A DNA stretch of 64,000 nt from positions 124,001 to 188,000 of the forward strand of contig CACYGX010000005.1 of assembly GCA_902774055.1 (NCBI GenBank). Reading direction: 5' to 3'. Origin of the DNA: an uncultured Bacteroidales bacterium. Its GTDB lineage: Bacteria > Bacteroidota > Bacteroidia > Bacteroidales > Muribaculaceae. This document shows, in pieces, positions 41,810 through 50,135 of the stretch. Every line of letters begins with the position of its first letter. Within the stretch, counting starts at the first letter, position 1. The translations under genes and the position numbers were made by a program. Below the pieces are notes generated by a model that searched no databases, had not been told where the DNA came from, and worked only from the letters and a program-made list of their open reading frames with translations.

Positions 41810-42748
41810 TTACTGGTGTTTGGAGTCTGTTAAGGCAGCGTTTCTCTTGAGGGTCTTGTAACGCAGCCGAGAAATCGCGCTGTGGGCAAAGGTGCGCTTA
41901 AATTCACCTGATGTCATCGACTCGACACGTTGCCTTGTCATAGTCATCACAGCCTCGGTGGGGGAGAAATCCTCCACCGTTGTTGCAAGTGCACTGGCGT
42001 TGTGAGGGCAGCACAGCTGGCAATCGTCACAGCCCACCACCTTATTGTCTATTACCCCATCAACCCAGTCGGGCAAAATGTCCTCATGGTTCTCGATAAG
42101 CAAGCACGACAGGCAACGGGAACAGTCGGCAGCCCCCTCGTTGTTCAGGGCCCCTGAAGGGCAGGCTTGGGCACATCTGCCACAGTCGCCGCAGGTCATC
42201 TCACAAGGGTCGTCGGGCGGCAACTGGGCCGTTGTGATAATCTCGCCCAGGAAGAAGTAAGAGCCTTTTCCAGGAATGATGAGGCAGTTGTTCCGGCCGA
42301 TGAAACCGAGGCCAGCACGCTGTGCCCAATAGCGTTCACGGATGGGTGCCGAATCTACACACGGACGGGTGGCACAATGGGTGATTTGTTCGATGAAATG
42401 GGCCATTTTCATCAGTTTTTCCCTCAAGACTTCATGGTAATCGCGCCCGTAGGCATAGTAGGCGACCCGCAGCGTTTCATCGGGCTGGAAACGGGACGGA
42501 TAGTAGTTCATGGCCAGAGAAATGACCGTTTGTGCTCCCTCGAGCAGCATCGACGGGTCGCGCCTCAGGTCTCGATGCCCTGCGGCCCATTGCATGCAAC
42601 CGTTGTGCCCCTGCTCTATCCAGCGGTCATATTGTGCTATCGCCTTGTCATCGACAGGCGAGGCAGCAGCAAAGCCACAAGCGTCAAATCCCAGACTCAA
42701 GGCCTGGGATTTGATCAATGATGGTATGTCACAACTCGGGGATGGCAT
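41810..42748 (-). CDS. queG: Epoxyqueuosine reductase
   Basis: A 312-residue enzyme that performs the last step of queuosine synthesis on tRNA, reducing epoxyqueuosine with cobalamin and two [4Fe-4S] clusters. Seen are the DUF1730 region (RYWAQRAGLGFIGRNNCLII, about 145-164), the two ferredoxin-like cluster motifs (CGDCGRCAQACPSGAL and CSRCLSCLLIENHED), and a further CDDCQLCCP. The start at 42748 is chosen because longer frames run into the upstream deacetylase; this leaves a 20-base overlap with it, so translation is probably coupled. Confidence 0.93.
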   Translation of the reverse strand: MPSPSCDIPSLIKSQALSLGFDACGFAAASPVDDKAIAQYDRWIEQGHNGCMQWAAGHRDLRRDPSMLLEGAQTVISLAMNYYPSRFQPDETLRVAYYAYGRDYHEVLREKLMKMAHFIEQITHCATRPCVDSAPIRERYWAQRAGLGFIGRNNCLIIPGKGSYFFLGEIITTAQLPPDDPCEMTCGDCGRCAQACPSGALNNEGAADCSRCLSCLLIENHEDILPDWVDGVIDNKVVGCDDCQLCCPHNASALATTVEDFSPTEAVMTMTRQRVESMTSGEFKRTFAHSAISRLRYKTLKRNAALTDSKHQ

Positions 42749-43346
42749 CGAATTTATAACCCTTGCTCTGTAGCCACTCGATGGCACGTGGCAAGGCATA
42801 TTTCATATTCTTCTCGGCCTTGAGTGAATCGTGGAAAACGATAATCGAGCCATTGCGGGCATATCGCTTGACGTTGTTCAGCACCTGTTCGCCAGTGAGT
42901 TTGCAGCTATAATCACGTGTTACCAGGTCATACATGATGATGGCAAAGCGTGAGCGCAGCACCTTTGATTGTCCCCACCGCAACAGGCCGTGGGGCGGGC
43001 GGAATAGCGTGCTGCCGATGAGTTCGTTGGCGCGGAAGACGTTGTGCAGGTAGTGTTTAGTGCCCACGTGCGCCCCTTGCAGGTGGCTCATCGTGTGGTT
43101 GCCCACCGAATGGCCGCGACGCCTCACTTCCTCGAGCAGTTCGGGATGACGTTCCACATTCTCCCCCACCATGAAGAAAGTCGCCTTTATGCCGTAGCGG
43201 TCCAGGGTGTCGAGCACCCACGGCGTGACCTCAGGAATGGGTCCGTCGTCGAACGTCAAATAGACCGTGTGGTCGCGCTTGTGAATGCGCCACACGGTCT
43301 CGGGAAATATCATTCTGTAAATCAGAGGGGGGCGTTCAACCAGCAC
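42729..43346 (-). CDS. Polysaccharide deacetylase (NodB homology) family protein
   Basis: A 205-residue carbohydrate esterase family 4 type enzyme that removes acetyl groups from polysaccharide or peptidoglycan sugars. The motifs are in order: TFDDGP (about 30-35), HTMSHL (about 83-88), RPPHGLLRWG (about 116-125), and the terminal IIVFHDS (about 168-174). No signal peptide is evident, only a short hydrophobic N-terminal stretch. It overlaps queG by 20 bases at its 3' end and starts 32 bases after the end of the DUF2723 gene, in the same direction. Confidence 0.92.
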   Translation of the reverse strand: MLVERPPLIYRMIFPETVWRIHKRDHTVYLTFDDGPIPEVTPWVLDTLDRYGIKATFFMVGENVERHPELLEEVRRRGHSVGNHTMSHLQGAHVGTKHYLHNVFRANELIGSTLFRPPHGLLRWGQSKVLRSRFAIIMYDLVTRDYSCKLTGEQVLNNVKRYARNGSIIVFHDSLKAEKNMKYALPRAIEWLQSKGYKFDAIPEL

Positions 43347-43378
43347 AATAATGATCGTTGATTAGATGTGGTTGAACA

Positions 43379-46300
43379 TCAATTACCCAGCACTGCATTG
43401 AGTTCGTCAGCGCCTTCCCCGTCATTTTGCTGCTGGGCAGCAGCGGCTTGTTGAGCCTCAATCTGCTGTTGCATAGCCTGCTCGTAGGACTTCTGATAAG
43501 AAATCAAGCGATCCATGTTGACACCAGCCGCGGTCAGTTGATTGACAAGTTTTTCATATTCTTTCTCGTCAACATTCTGGCCGTAGTCACCGATCAGGTC
43601 AATCATGTACTGCTGGTCGATAAACTTGTCGGTGCGAGTCAGACGGTCATACTGTGACGGGCTGAGTGACTGGTAGTAACGCAGGTAACCGGCATAGCGC
43701 AGAATCTCTTTCTTGAGAAGGTCATTACACTTGTCAATGCAAGCCTTGTCATCGCTGGCCTTACCCAGTTCATAATAAATCCTAGCCACCTGCTCACCCA
43801 TCTGTACGGCAAACGGACAAGCCTCGAGAGGCAATTTCTGCATCATCAGGTCGAGGATGGTCTTCGACTTCTTGTAGCGGTCGGCGGTGTAGGCCTCGGC
43901 GGTCATACCAGCAGGGATGGGCTGTTGACCCTGTTTAGCCAGTTCGCCCTCGATGCGTAATGAATTGGCCAGGTCAATCATCGCACTGCGCATGGTGGTC
44001 ACCATACGGCAAACGGTCTCGTCAAGATAGAGAGAACCGGGTTTAGCGGTGTCCAGACCACCCCAGAGGAACTTATTCACGACATTGTCATACATGATAT
44101 CGGTCGATACACCGATTTCACCACGGCTCATGTCGCTGACAAGCGGAGTAACCTGATAGGCCAGACCAGTAAGGCGCAGGTAGGGATCAAGACCCAGGTA
44201 ATAATCGTTGGGAACAGTCATGGCGAAGTAGCAAGGACGCTTCCAGCCCTGTGCGATGCTGCTGGCAATCATGTCAAACGACATCAGCTGGCTGGAGGTC
44301 ATGCCACTGCCCATGCGCTGCAGGTCCAGATTGATGGACTCTTGAGCCATGTCTCGCTGTTCAGGACGGATGACGCCTGCCTTGACGGCCTGGTCGGCAT
44401 CAACGGGGATATACACCTTGGGATACAAGATCTGGGTGATACCGTACTCGTTATTGCTGCTTTCGGGACCATAGATATGGGCGATCGACTTGAGGGCCTC
44501 GGTGGGCGTCTGGTCGGGCTGTACGAAGTAGCAGAACTGTCGCTGGTCGTAGGCGTAGGTATCCTCTTTGGCCAGCATGGGCAGCGGTGCCGACTCATAG
44601 GCGGCGCGCTGCATCTGGTTGATGTACCAGTCGGTGGCGAGATAACTCAGGTTGACGGCACGCACGTCGGTGCGGAAGCCCTCAACTTCCTGCAGGTACC
44701 ACAAGGGGAAGGTATCGTTGTCACCGTTACAGAAGATGATGCCGTTAGGCGCAATGCTGGACAAGTAGTTGCGGCCAAAATCGCGCGCGGCGGTACGTCC
44801 GCTGCGGTCGTGGTCGTCCCACGTCTGGCTCACCATCTGCAAGGGCACGATGAGGCCCACGATAGCGGCACATGCGGCAACTGCTGTTGCCATGCCGCCA
44901 CGATTGCCGTTGCTAGTAGCCAGGGCAGCTTCGTCTTTGGGCTCTTTCTTATCCTTCTTCTTGAGCGCCCACATGATAAGGCTCCACAAACCAGCAACAC
45001 CCATACCAATCCAGATGCTGTAGGCGTAGAAGGAGCCCGCATAGGCATAGTCACGTTCACGGGGCTGACTCGGGGTCTGGTTCAGGTAAAGCACGATGGC
45101 AATACCCGTCATAAAGAACAGGAAGAAAATCACCCAGAACTGCTCGATGCCACGGCGACCGCGGTAGGCCTGCCACAACAGGCCGATGATACCCATGATC
45201 AAGGGCAGCAGATAGAACACGTTGTGTCCCTTATTGCCCTTGCCCAAATCGTCGGGAAGCAGGCTCTGGTCGCCCAAGCGCGGGTTGTCGATGAACGAGT
45301 AGCCCGAAATCCAGTTGCCATGGGTGATTTCGCCCATACCCTGCATGTCATTCTGGCGACCGGCGAAGTTCCACATGAAGTAGCGCCAGTACATGTAGTT
45401 CAACTGATAATCAACAAAGAAACGCAGGTTCTCCATCATGGTGGGCTTCATCTTGGTCTCAGAGCCATTGGGATTGCCATTGATGTCGAGGCGTGTAGTT
45501 GCCTGAACCTGAGTACCCTCCATGCCCAGCCACTCGATGTACTCGCGTTCGCGTTTATCGTCGTGGATGCGCGGGAAGAGCATGTTCTGCTCTGGGCTGT
45601 AGAGGAAGGTCTTCTTGGGACCCAAATCCTTGTAATGGTCAGGCTGGTCGGGCGAAGTCTTCACCTCGGGAGCATACTGCGTGGGACCATTCTTGGTCGC
45701 GGGCTGCATGGTGCCGTTGCCGCTTTCCTGGTACATGATGTCGCTATAGAGTGTGCGGCCATAGAGCAGCGGCGTCTCGCCATACTGTTCACGGCTCAGG
45801 TACTTGGCCAGAGCGAAGGTGTTGTTGGGCGAGTTCTCGTCAAGAGGGGTATTCTGCGAGCTGCGGATGAGAATCAGCGCATAGCAGCTGAAGCCGATGA
45901 AGATGACGAGGATGCACGATACAATATTGGTGAAAACACGAACAGGGACGCGCTTGCAGAACTTGAACAGATAAACGCACAAGCCAATGAACAATACCAG
46001 CGGAATCAACATGCTGTCACCCAGCAAAAGCATGCCCGACAACAGGATGGCGATGGCAAACGATAACTTGATGCGCATGTCGCTCTTGTTGCTGTAGAGT
46101 TCCCACAGTGCCCAACCAAGGGCCAGAATGAGCAGGATGGCATAAACCAGGACGCCCGAATTGAACGACATTCCCAATGTGTTGACAAAGAACAGGTCAA
46201 ACTTCTGTCCCATCTCCACAAAACCAGGCTCCAGACCGTAAAGAATCAAGCCCACGATGACAAACGAGATGAGCAACGTCAAGATGGAACCCTTCAAGGT

Positions 46301-46960
46301 TGAGTCCTTGCCACGTGAACGGCACTGGCGGTAGTAGTAAATCAGCGCGATGGCGGGGATGCACAGCAAGTTGAGCAGGTGCACACCCAACGAAACGCCG
46401 AATACATAGGCGATTAAGACAATCCAGCGGTCGCTGCCAGGCTCATCGGCACGGTTTTCCCACTTGAGGATTAACCAGAATACCAGTGCGGTGCAGAACG
46501 ACGAGAAGGCATAAACCTCGGCTTCAACGGCACTGAACCAGAAGGTGTCGCTCCATGTGTAGGCCAGCGCACCACAGATGCCGCTACCCATCACCACGAG
46601 ATACTGGGCGAGGGACATCTTGTCCTCCTCACCATCCTTGACGACGAGTTTCTTCACCAGATGGGTGATGGACCAGAAGAGCAATAGAATCGTCAGCGCA
46701 CTGAAGATGGCCGACATTGCGTTGACACACTTGGCGACGGCCATGACATCACCGCCAGCAAACTTGCTCGCAAAGTTGGCGGCAAGGATAAAAATAGGGT
46801 TGCCGGGCGGGTGGCCGATTTCTGTCTTAAAACCTTGGGCAATAAACTCTGGACAGTCCCAGAAGCTGGCGGTAGGCTCGATGGTCAGCAGATAGGTAGC
46901 CGCTGCCACAATAAAGATGAGCCATCCCAGCGTGTTGTTGATGAGCTTGTACTTCTTCAT
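43379..46960 (-). CDS. DUF2723 family polytopic membrane protein (GT-C-like glycosyltransferase)
   Basis: A 1193-residue protein, typical in length for Bacteroidetes DUF2723. The N-terminus shows the family signature TIEPTASFWDCPEF and GHPPGNPIF (about 26-56), followed by about ten membrane segments up to residue 330. Another membrane block lies around 600-730 and a long soluble C-terminal region ends in a Gln/Ala-rich coil (EQAMQQQIEAQQAAAAQQQN). The family resembles GT-C enzymes such as eukaryotic TMEM260 protein O-mannosyltransferase, so a role in protein or lipid glycosylation is likely but not shown here. A -7 box TAATTTTG lies at 47031-47024 (minus strand). Confidence 0.88.
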   Translation of the reverse strand: MKKYKLINNTLGWLIFIVAAATYLLTIEPTASFWDCPEFIAQGFKTEIGHPPGNPIFILAANFASKFAGGDVMAVAKCVNAMSAIFSALTILLLFWSITHLVKKLVVKDGEEDKMSLAQYLVVMGSGICGALAYTWSDTFWFSAVEAEVYAFSSFCTALVFWLILKWENRADEPGSDRWIVLIAYVFGVSLGVHLLNLLCIPAIALIYYYRQCRSRGKDSTLKGSILTLLISFVIVGLILYGLEPGFVEMGQKFDLFFVNTLGMSFNSGVLVYAILLILALGWALWELYSNKSDMRIKLSFAIAILLSGMLLLGDSMLIPLVLFIGLCVYLFKFCKRVPVRVFTNIVSCILVIFIGFSCYALILIRSSQNTPLDENSPNNTFALAKYLSREQYGETPLLYGRTLYSDIMYQESGNGTMQPATKNGPTQYAPEVKTSPDQPDHYKDLGPKKTFLYSPEQNMLFPRIHDDKREREYIEWLGMEGTQVQATTRLDINGNPNGSETKMKPTMMENLRFFVDYQLNYMYWRYFMWNFAGRQNDMQGMGEITHGNWISGYSFIDNPRLGDQSLLPDDLGKGNKGHNVFYLLPLIMGIIGLLWQAYRGRRGIEQFWVIFFLFFMTGIAIVLYLNQTPSQPRERDYAYAGSFYAYSIWIGMGVAGLWSLIMWALKKKDKKEPKDEAALATSNGNRGGMATAVAACAAIVGLIVPLQMVSQTWDDHDRSGRTAARDFGRNYLSSIAPNGIIFCNGDNDTFPLWYLQEVEGFRTDVRAVNLSYLATDWYINQMQRAAYESAPLPMLAKEDTYAYDQRQFCYFVQPDQTPTEALKSIAHIYGPESSNNEYGITQILYPKVYIPVDADQAVKAGVIRPEQRDMAQESINLDLQRMGSGMTSSQLMSFDMIASSIAQGWKRPCYFAMTVPNDYYLGLDPYLRLTGLAYQVTPLVSDMSRGEIGVSTDIMYDNVVNKFLWGGLDTAKPGSLYLDETVCRMVTTMRSAMIDLANSLRIEGELAKQGQQPIPAGMTAEAYTADRYKKSKTILDLMMQKLPLEACPFAVQMGEQVARIYYELGKASDDKACIDKCNDLLKKEILRYAGYLRYYQSLSPSQYDRLTRTDKFIDQQYMIDLIGDYGQNVDEKEYEKLVNQLTAAGVNMDRLISYQKSYEQAMQQQIEAQQAAAAQQQNDGEGADELNAVLGN

Positions 46961-47193
46961 CGTTTCTCTGTCAAAATTTTGATTGTATTTCGTTGTTTAT
47001 TTGATTTTACATGTACTAAACGGCAAAATTACTCATAATCTTTTAAAACCGCCCACACAAACAGGCGAAATTGACCAAAATTAACCCCTCACACCCAATA
47101 TTAACAGTTTCTTGAGGCTTTTAAACGGCTCATGAGACCACAATCCCCTATCTGGCCATTGAGCCACATGCCACAAGCAAAATGCCCAGCTTG

Positions 47194-47220
47194 TTCCCGT
47201 TTTTCCCGTTTTTCCCGTTT
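47194..47220. repeat. Three exact tandem copies of TTCCCGTTT
   Basis: Three consecutive 9-base units with an added TTT, about 40 bases upstream of the -33 box of the next gene. Such a repeat can vary in copy number by slippage. Confidence 0.7.
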
Positions 47221-47258
47221 TTTCCAAAATAATTAGGAGAAGAGAACCACGCGTAAAT

Positions 47259-47289
47259 TTTGCTATTATTGAAAATCTTTTTAACTTTG
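47259..47289 (+). promoter_or_regulatory. Bacteroidetes-type promoter of the beta-flower gene
   Basis: TTTG at 47259-47262, a 19-base spacer and TAACTTTG at 47282-47289. Transcription would start near 47294, before the AAGGAGG-like site at 47331-47338 and the ATG at 47341. Confidence 0.82.
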
Positions 47290-47340
47290 TGGCTCGTTGT
47301 TAGTCTAATGGTTACAAAAAGACAAAACAAGAAGGAGGAA

Positions 47341-47778
47341 ATGACTATGAAACGGTTAAGATTATACATGGCAGTTGTTGTGCTGGCTCTGGCTGGCATC
47401 ATGGCAACACAGACGAGCGCACAGGTGCTGCGCGACGCAGATTTCAACAGCATCGGACGCATTAACGGCAATGGTGTGGTGAGAGATCAGAGTATGCACT
47501 CCATCGGCTCGTTTGATGCCGACGGCACGGTGCATAACAAGGATGGAAAGGTTGTGGGCACCATCAAGCAGCTTGAGATCTTTGACACCGAGGGTTCACG
47601 CATCGGTTATATCAATCCTGATGGCACCGTGCGTGACGGTGAGAGCAATGTGCTGGGCTACATCAGCATCAACGATGGCAAGGTAACCGACGCCGAGAAG
47701 AAGACCATCGGCTTTGCCCGAGGCGTGCGCGTCGATTGGATTGCTTGCTACTACTTCTTCCATTTCTTTGACAAATAA
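47341..47778 (+). CDS. Secreted 5-fold beta-flower-like repeat protein
   Basis: The ATG at 47341, with an AAGAAGGAGG site just before it, gives a 145-residue protein. A longer frame from 47260 runs through the promoter and is rejected. It has a signal peptide (KRLRLYMAVVVLALAGIMAT, cleavage before QVLRDADF). About five copies of a 20-residue repeat (IGRINGNGVVRD, IGSFDADGTVHN, VGTIKQLEIFDT, IGYINPDGTVRD, LGYISINDGKVTD) follow. This fits the Bacteroidetes 5-fold beta-flower family, whose role is unknown. The chain ends with an aromatic motif (WIACYYFFHFF). Confidence 0.8.
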   Translation: MTMKRLRLYMAVVVLALAGIMATQTSAQVLRDADFNSIGRINGNGVVRDQSMHSIGSFDADGTVHNKDGKVVGTIKQLEIFDTEGSRIGYINPDGTVRDGESNVLGYISINDGKVTDAEKKTIGFARGVRVDWIACYYFFHFFDK

Positions 47779-47880
47779 AGGCAGTAACACAGCAAGGGAA
47801 ACTATCAACACGACAAGGCGTTAATCGTTGATAATGAATTAATTGTGTTGATTTTTTCCTCATCAAGAGGTGTGAACGTA

Positions 47881-48996
47881 GTGAAAAAGATATTATTGAC
47901 ATTGGCTATTGCGCTGCTGGCAGGCAATAGCCTTTTTGCACAGTTGCCGCCCGACTCGGTGTTGAGGCGCTATGCGGCAGGGATGCTCATGGTGGGTTTC
48001 AAGGGCGACAGCGTTACCGAGGACTGTGACGCGGCTCGCTATGTGCGCGACCTCAAGGTGGGCGCTATCGTGTTGTTTGACATCGACTTGACTGGCGATG
48101 CCACACTGGGTTCGCGCAATATCACCAGCAAGGAACGTCTCACGCGCATGACGGCTCAACTGCGGGCGTGGGCCGATTATCCCCTGCTCATCGCCACCGA
48201 TCAGGAAGGCGGCAAGGTGGCACGCCTCAAGCCCCAGTATGGTTTCTTGCCCACAGTGACTGCCGAGTACCTGGGCACTGTTAATCAAGAGGATACCACC
48301 CGCTACTATGCTGCTCGCCTGTCCCGAGAAATGCGGGAGAGCGGAGTGAATGTCAATCTCGCTCCTGTCGTTGATGTCCTGAACCATGATTGTGCCGCAG
48401 TGGGCCACTTCCTGCGTTGTTTTTCGACTGACCCTCAGCTGATTGCCCGTCATGCGGGTTGGTTCATCGACGAGAGCCACCGCCAGGGCGTGTTGTGCAC
48501 CTTGAAACACTTCCCGGGCCATGGCAATGCTATCGATGATTCGCACTACGGCTTTGTGGATGTCACCAGCGGATGGACGGCTGCCGAGTTGGAACCGTTC
48601 CGCATCCTGATTGATGCAGGCAAGGCTGACTTGATTATGACGGCCCACCTGTTTAACCGTAATATCGACGACGAGTATCCTGCCACCCTGTCAGCCAAGA
48701 CGATTAACGGCCTGCTGCGTGGCGAGATGGGCTATGACGGTGTGGTAGTGACCGATGACCTGTACATGCAAGCGATCCTTAACCAGTATAGCATCACCAC
48801 GGCCCTGGAACTGGCCATTAATGCTGGCGCCGACCTCATCTGCGTGGGCAACAACATCAGCACCGGCTTTGAGGCCGACAGGCCTTTCAGACTGGTGGAG
48901 ATGATAGTCAACCTGGTCAAGGAGGGCCGTATTTCATGGGAACGCCTGCAGCAATCCCATGAGAGGATTTTGAGATTACAAAGTAAAGACCAATGA
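47881..48996 (+). CDS. nagZ: Exported GH3 family beta-N-acetylhexosaminidase (NagZ-like)
   Basis: A GTG start at 47881 gives 371 residues; two earlier GTGs exist in frame (47845 and 47872) but add no sensible leader. The signal peptide is VKKILLTLAIALLAGNSLFA-QLPP. The GH3 domain has the NagZ acid/base loop KHFPGHG (209-215) followed by DSHYG, the TDQEGGKVARL site (about 96-106) and the nucleophile region VVTDDLYM (Asp292/Asp293). NagZ enzymes cut GlcNAc from muropeptides. E. coli NagZ is cytoplasmic, whereas this one has a leader. The next gene overlaps its stop codon. Confidence 0.88.
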   Translation: MKKILLTLAIALLAGNSLFAQLPPDSVLRRYAAGMLMVGFKGDSVTEDCDAARYVRDLKVGAIVLFDIDLTGDATLGSRNITSKERLTRMTAQLRAWADYPLLIATDQEGGKVARLKPQYGFLPTVTAEYLGTVNQEDTTRYYAARLSREMRESGVNVNLAPVVDVLNHDCAAVGHFLRCFSTDPQLIARHAGWFIDESHRQGVLCTLKHFPGHGNAIDDSHYGFVDVTSGWTAAELEPFRILIDAGKADLIMTAHLFNRNIDDEYPATLSAKTINGLLRGEMGYDGVVVTDDLYMQAILNQYSITTALELAINAGADLICVGNNISTGFEADRPFRLVEMIVNLVKEGRISWERLQQSHERILRLQSKDQ

Positions 48997-50039
48997 ATAT
49001 GAAACGTATTTTTCTTATTGCAACAATCGCATTACTTGCAACAATGAACATCATTGCCAGTGAACAAAAACCCCGGCGGCATGGTATGCCCAGGCCGCAC
49101 CGCCCTGTCGCCCTCATGATGCCCGAGGCGCTCAAGCCTGGCGATAAAATCGCCCTGATCTCGCCTGCCAGCACTCCTGGCGATGAGAATCCCGAGAAAG
49201 CCGCTGCCACGCTGCGTGCGTGGGGCTTTGTTCCCGTCATCGGACAGCATGTGTTGACCAAGCATCACATGTATGCTGGCACTATCGACGAGCGTTGTGC
49301 CGACCTGCGATGGGCGCTCGAAGACCCTGAAATCAAGGCTATTGTGTGCACCCGTGGTGGCTACGGTTCAGCCATGTTGCTCGACCCGATGACCCACCAG
49401 GACTTCAACCGCAATCCCAAGTGGATTGTTGGCTATAGCGATATCACGGCCCTGCATAGCGCGATGGTGTGCAGCGGTGTGATGAGCCTTCACGCCAACA
49501 TGGGCGGCGCGCTAGGTGAGCGTGGAGCCGATGATGACATCAACCTGATGTTGCTCAAGGTGCTGATGGGAACTCTGCCCAGTTACAATGTACCCGCCCA
49601 CCCGTTGAACAAGATGGGTACGGCACACGGCATAGTCCTTGGCGGCAATATGGCTGTATTTTGCAATATCGGTGGCAGCAGTGAGTGGGACTTCCTGGAC
49701 CGTGACAACGTTCGTGGACGTGACATCATTCTGTTCTTCGAGGACGTGAGCGAGAATATGCCGCGCGTCAACAGCATGCTGCAGCAGTTGCGCCTCAAGG
49801 GCGTGCTAGACCATGTCAAGGGCATAATAGTGGGCCGTTTCACCGAGTATGAGCCCCGTGACGGCTACACCGACATGAACGAGATGTTGAGCGAGACACT
49901 CAACAAGTACAATATCCCGGTGTGCTACGACTTCCCTGTCAGCCACGACGAGAGCTGGAATTACCCGATGATTGAGGGTTGCCCTGCCACACTCGACGTC
50001 ACCCCTGAAGGCGTAAAACTCACCTTCAACAAGCAATAG
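48993..50039 (+). CDS. Exported S66 family LD-carboxypeptidase (LdcA-like)
   Basis: A 348-residue serine peptidase that removes the terminal D-alanine from muropeptide tetrapeptides. The nucleophile lies in VGYSDITALHSA (Ser149), the Glu in ILFFEDVSENMPR (about 249-262) and the His in PVSHDESWNYPM (about 313-324). The start codon overlaps the nagZ-like stop (ATGA), so the two are translationally coupled. A hydrophobic leader (FLIATIALLATMNIIAS) suggests export, unlike cytosolic E. coli LdcA. It may also be a periplasmic or lipoprotein enzyme. A strong hairpin follows. Confidence 0.88.
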   Translation: MNMKRIFLIATIALLATMNIIASEQKPRRHGMPRPHRPVALMMPEALKPGDKIALISPASTPGDENPEKAAATLRAWGFVPVIGQHVLTKHHMYAGTIDERCADLRWALEDPEIKAIVCTRGGYGSAMLLDPMTHQDFNRNPKWIVGYSDITALHSAMVCSGVMSLHANMGGALGERGADDDINLMLLKVLMGTLPSYNVPAHPLNKMGTAHGIVLGGNMAVFCNIGGSSEWDFLDRDNVRGRDIILFFEDVSENMPRVNSMLQQLRLKGVLDHVKGIIVGRFTEYEPRDGYTDMNEMLSETLNKYNIPVCYDFPVSHDESWNYPMIEGCPATLDVTPEGVKLTFNKQ

Positions 50040-50066
50040 CCCATTCCAGCTGAATAGAATAAAGCG

Positions 50067-50104
50067 ACACCGCCGCCCGATTGCTTACTGTCGGGCGGCG
50101 GTGT
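50067..50104. terminator. Bidirectional hairpin between the ldcA-like and FadL-like genes
   Basis: A 14-bp perfect stem (ACACCGCCGCCCGA with TCGGGCGGCGGTGT) and a 10-base loop between two converging genes. No long T-run follows on either side, so it may work by stability. Confidence 0.65.
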
Positions 50105-50135
50105 GCCATAGGATATAGATTTTTGTTGTCCTCTA

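Larger units (their letters stand above)
46961..47340. other. Intergenic region with divergent promoters and a 9-base tandem repeat
   Basis: No gene is seen. It holds the -7 box of the leftward DUF2723 gene (47031-47024), a TTCCCGTTT tandem repeat at 47194-47220 and the promoter of the rightward beta-flower gene (47259-47289). Confidence 0.6.

Noticed and set aside
44342..46066. 574-codon open frame opposite the DUF2723 gene
   Set aside because: Antisense shadow; composition unlike a membrane or soluble protein, and the sense frame is a clear family member.
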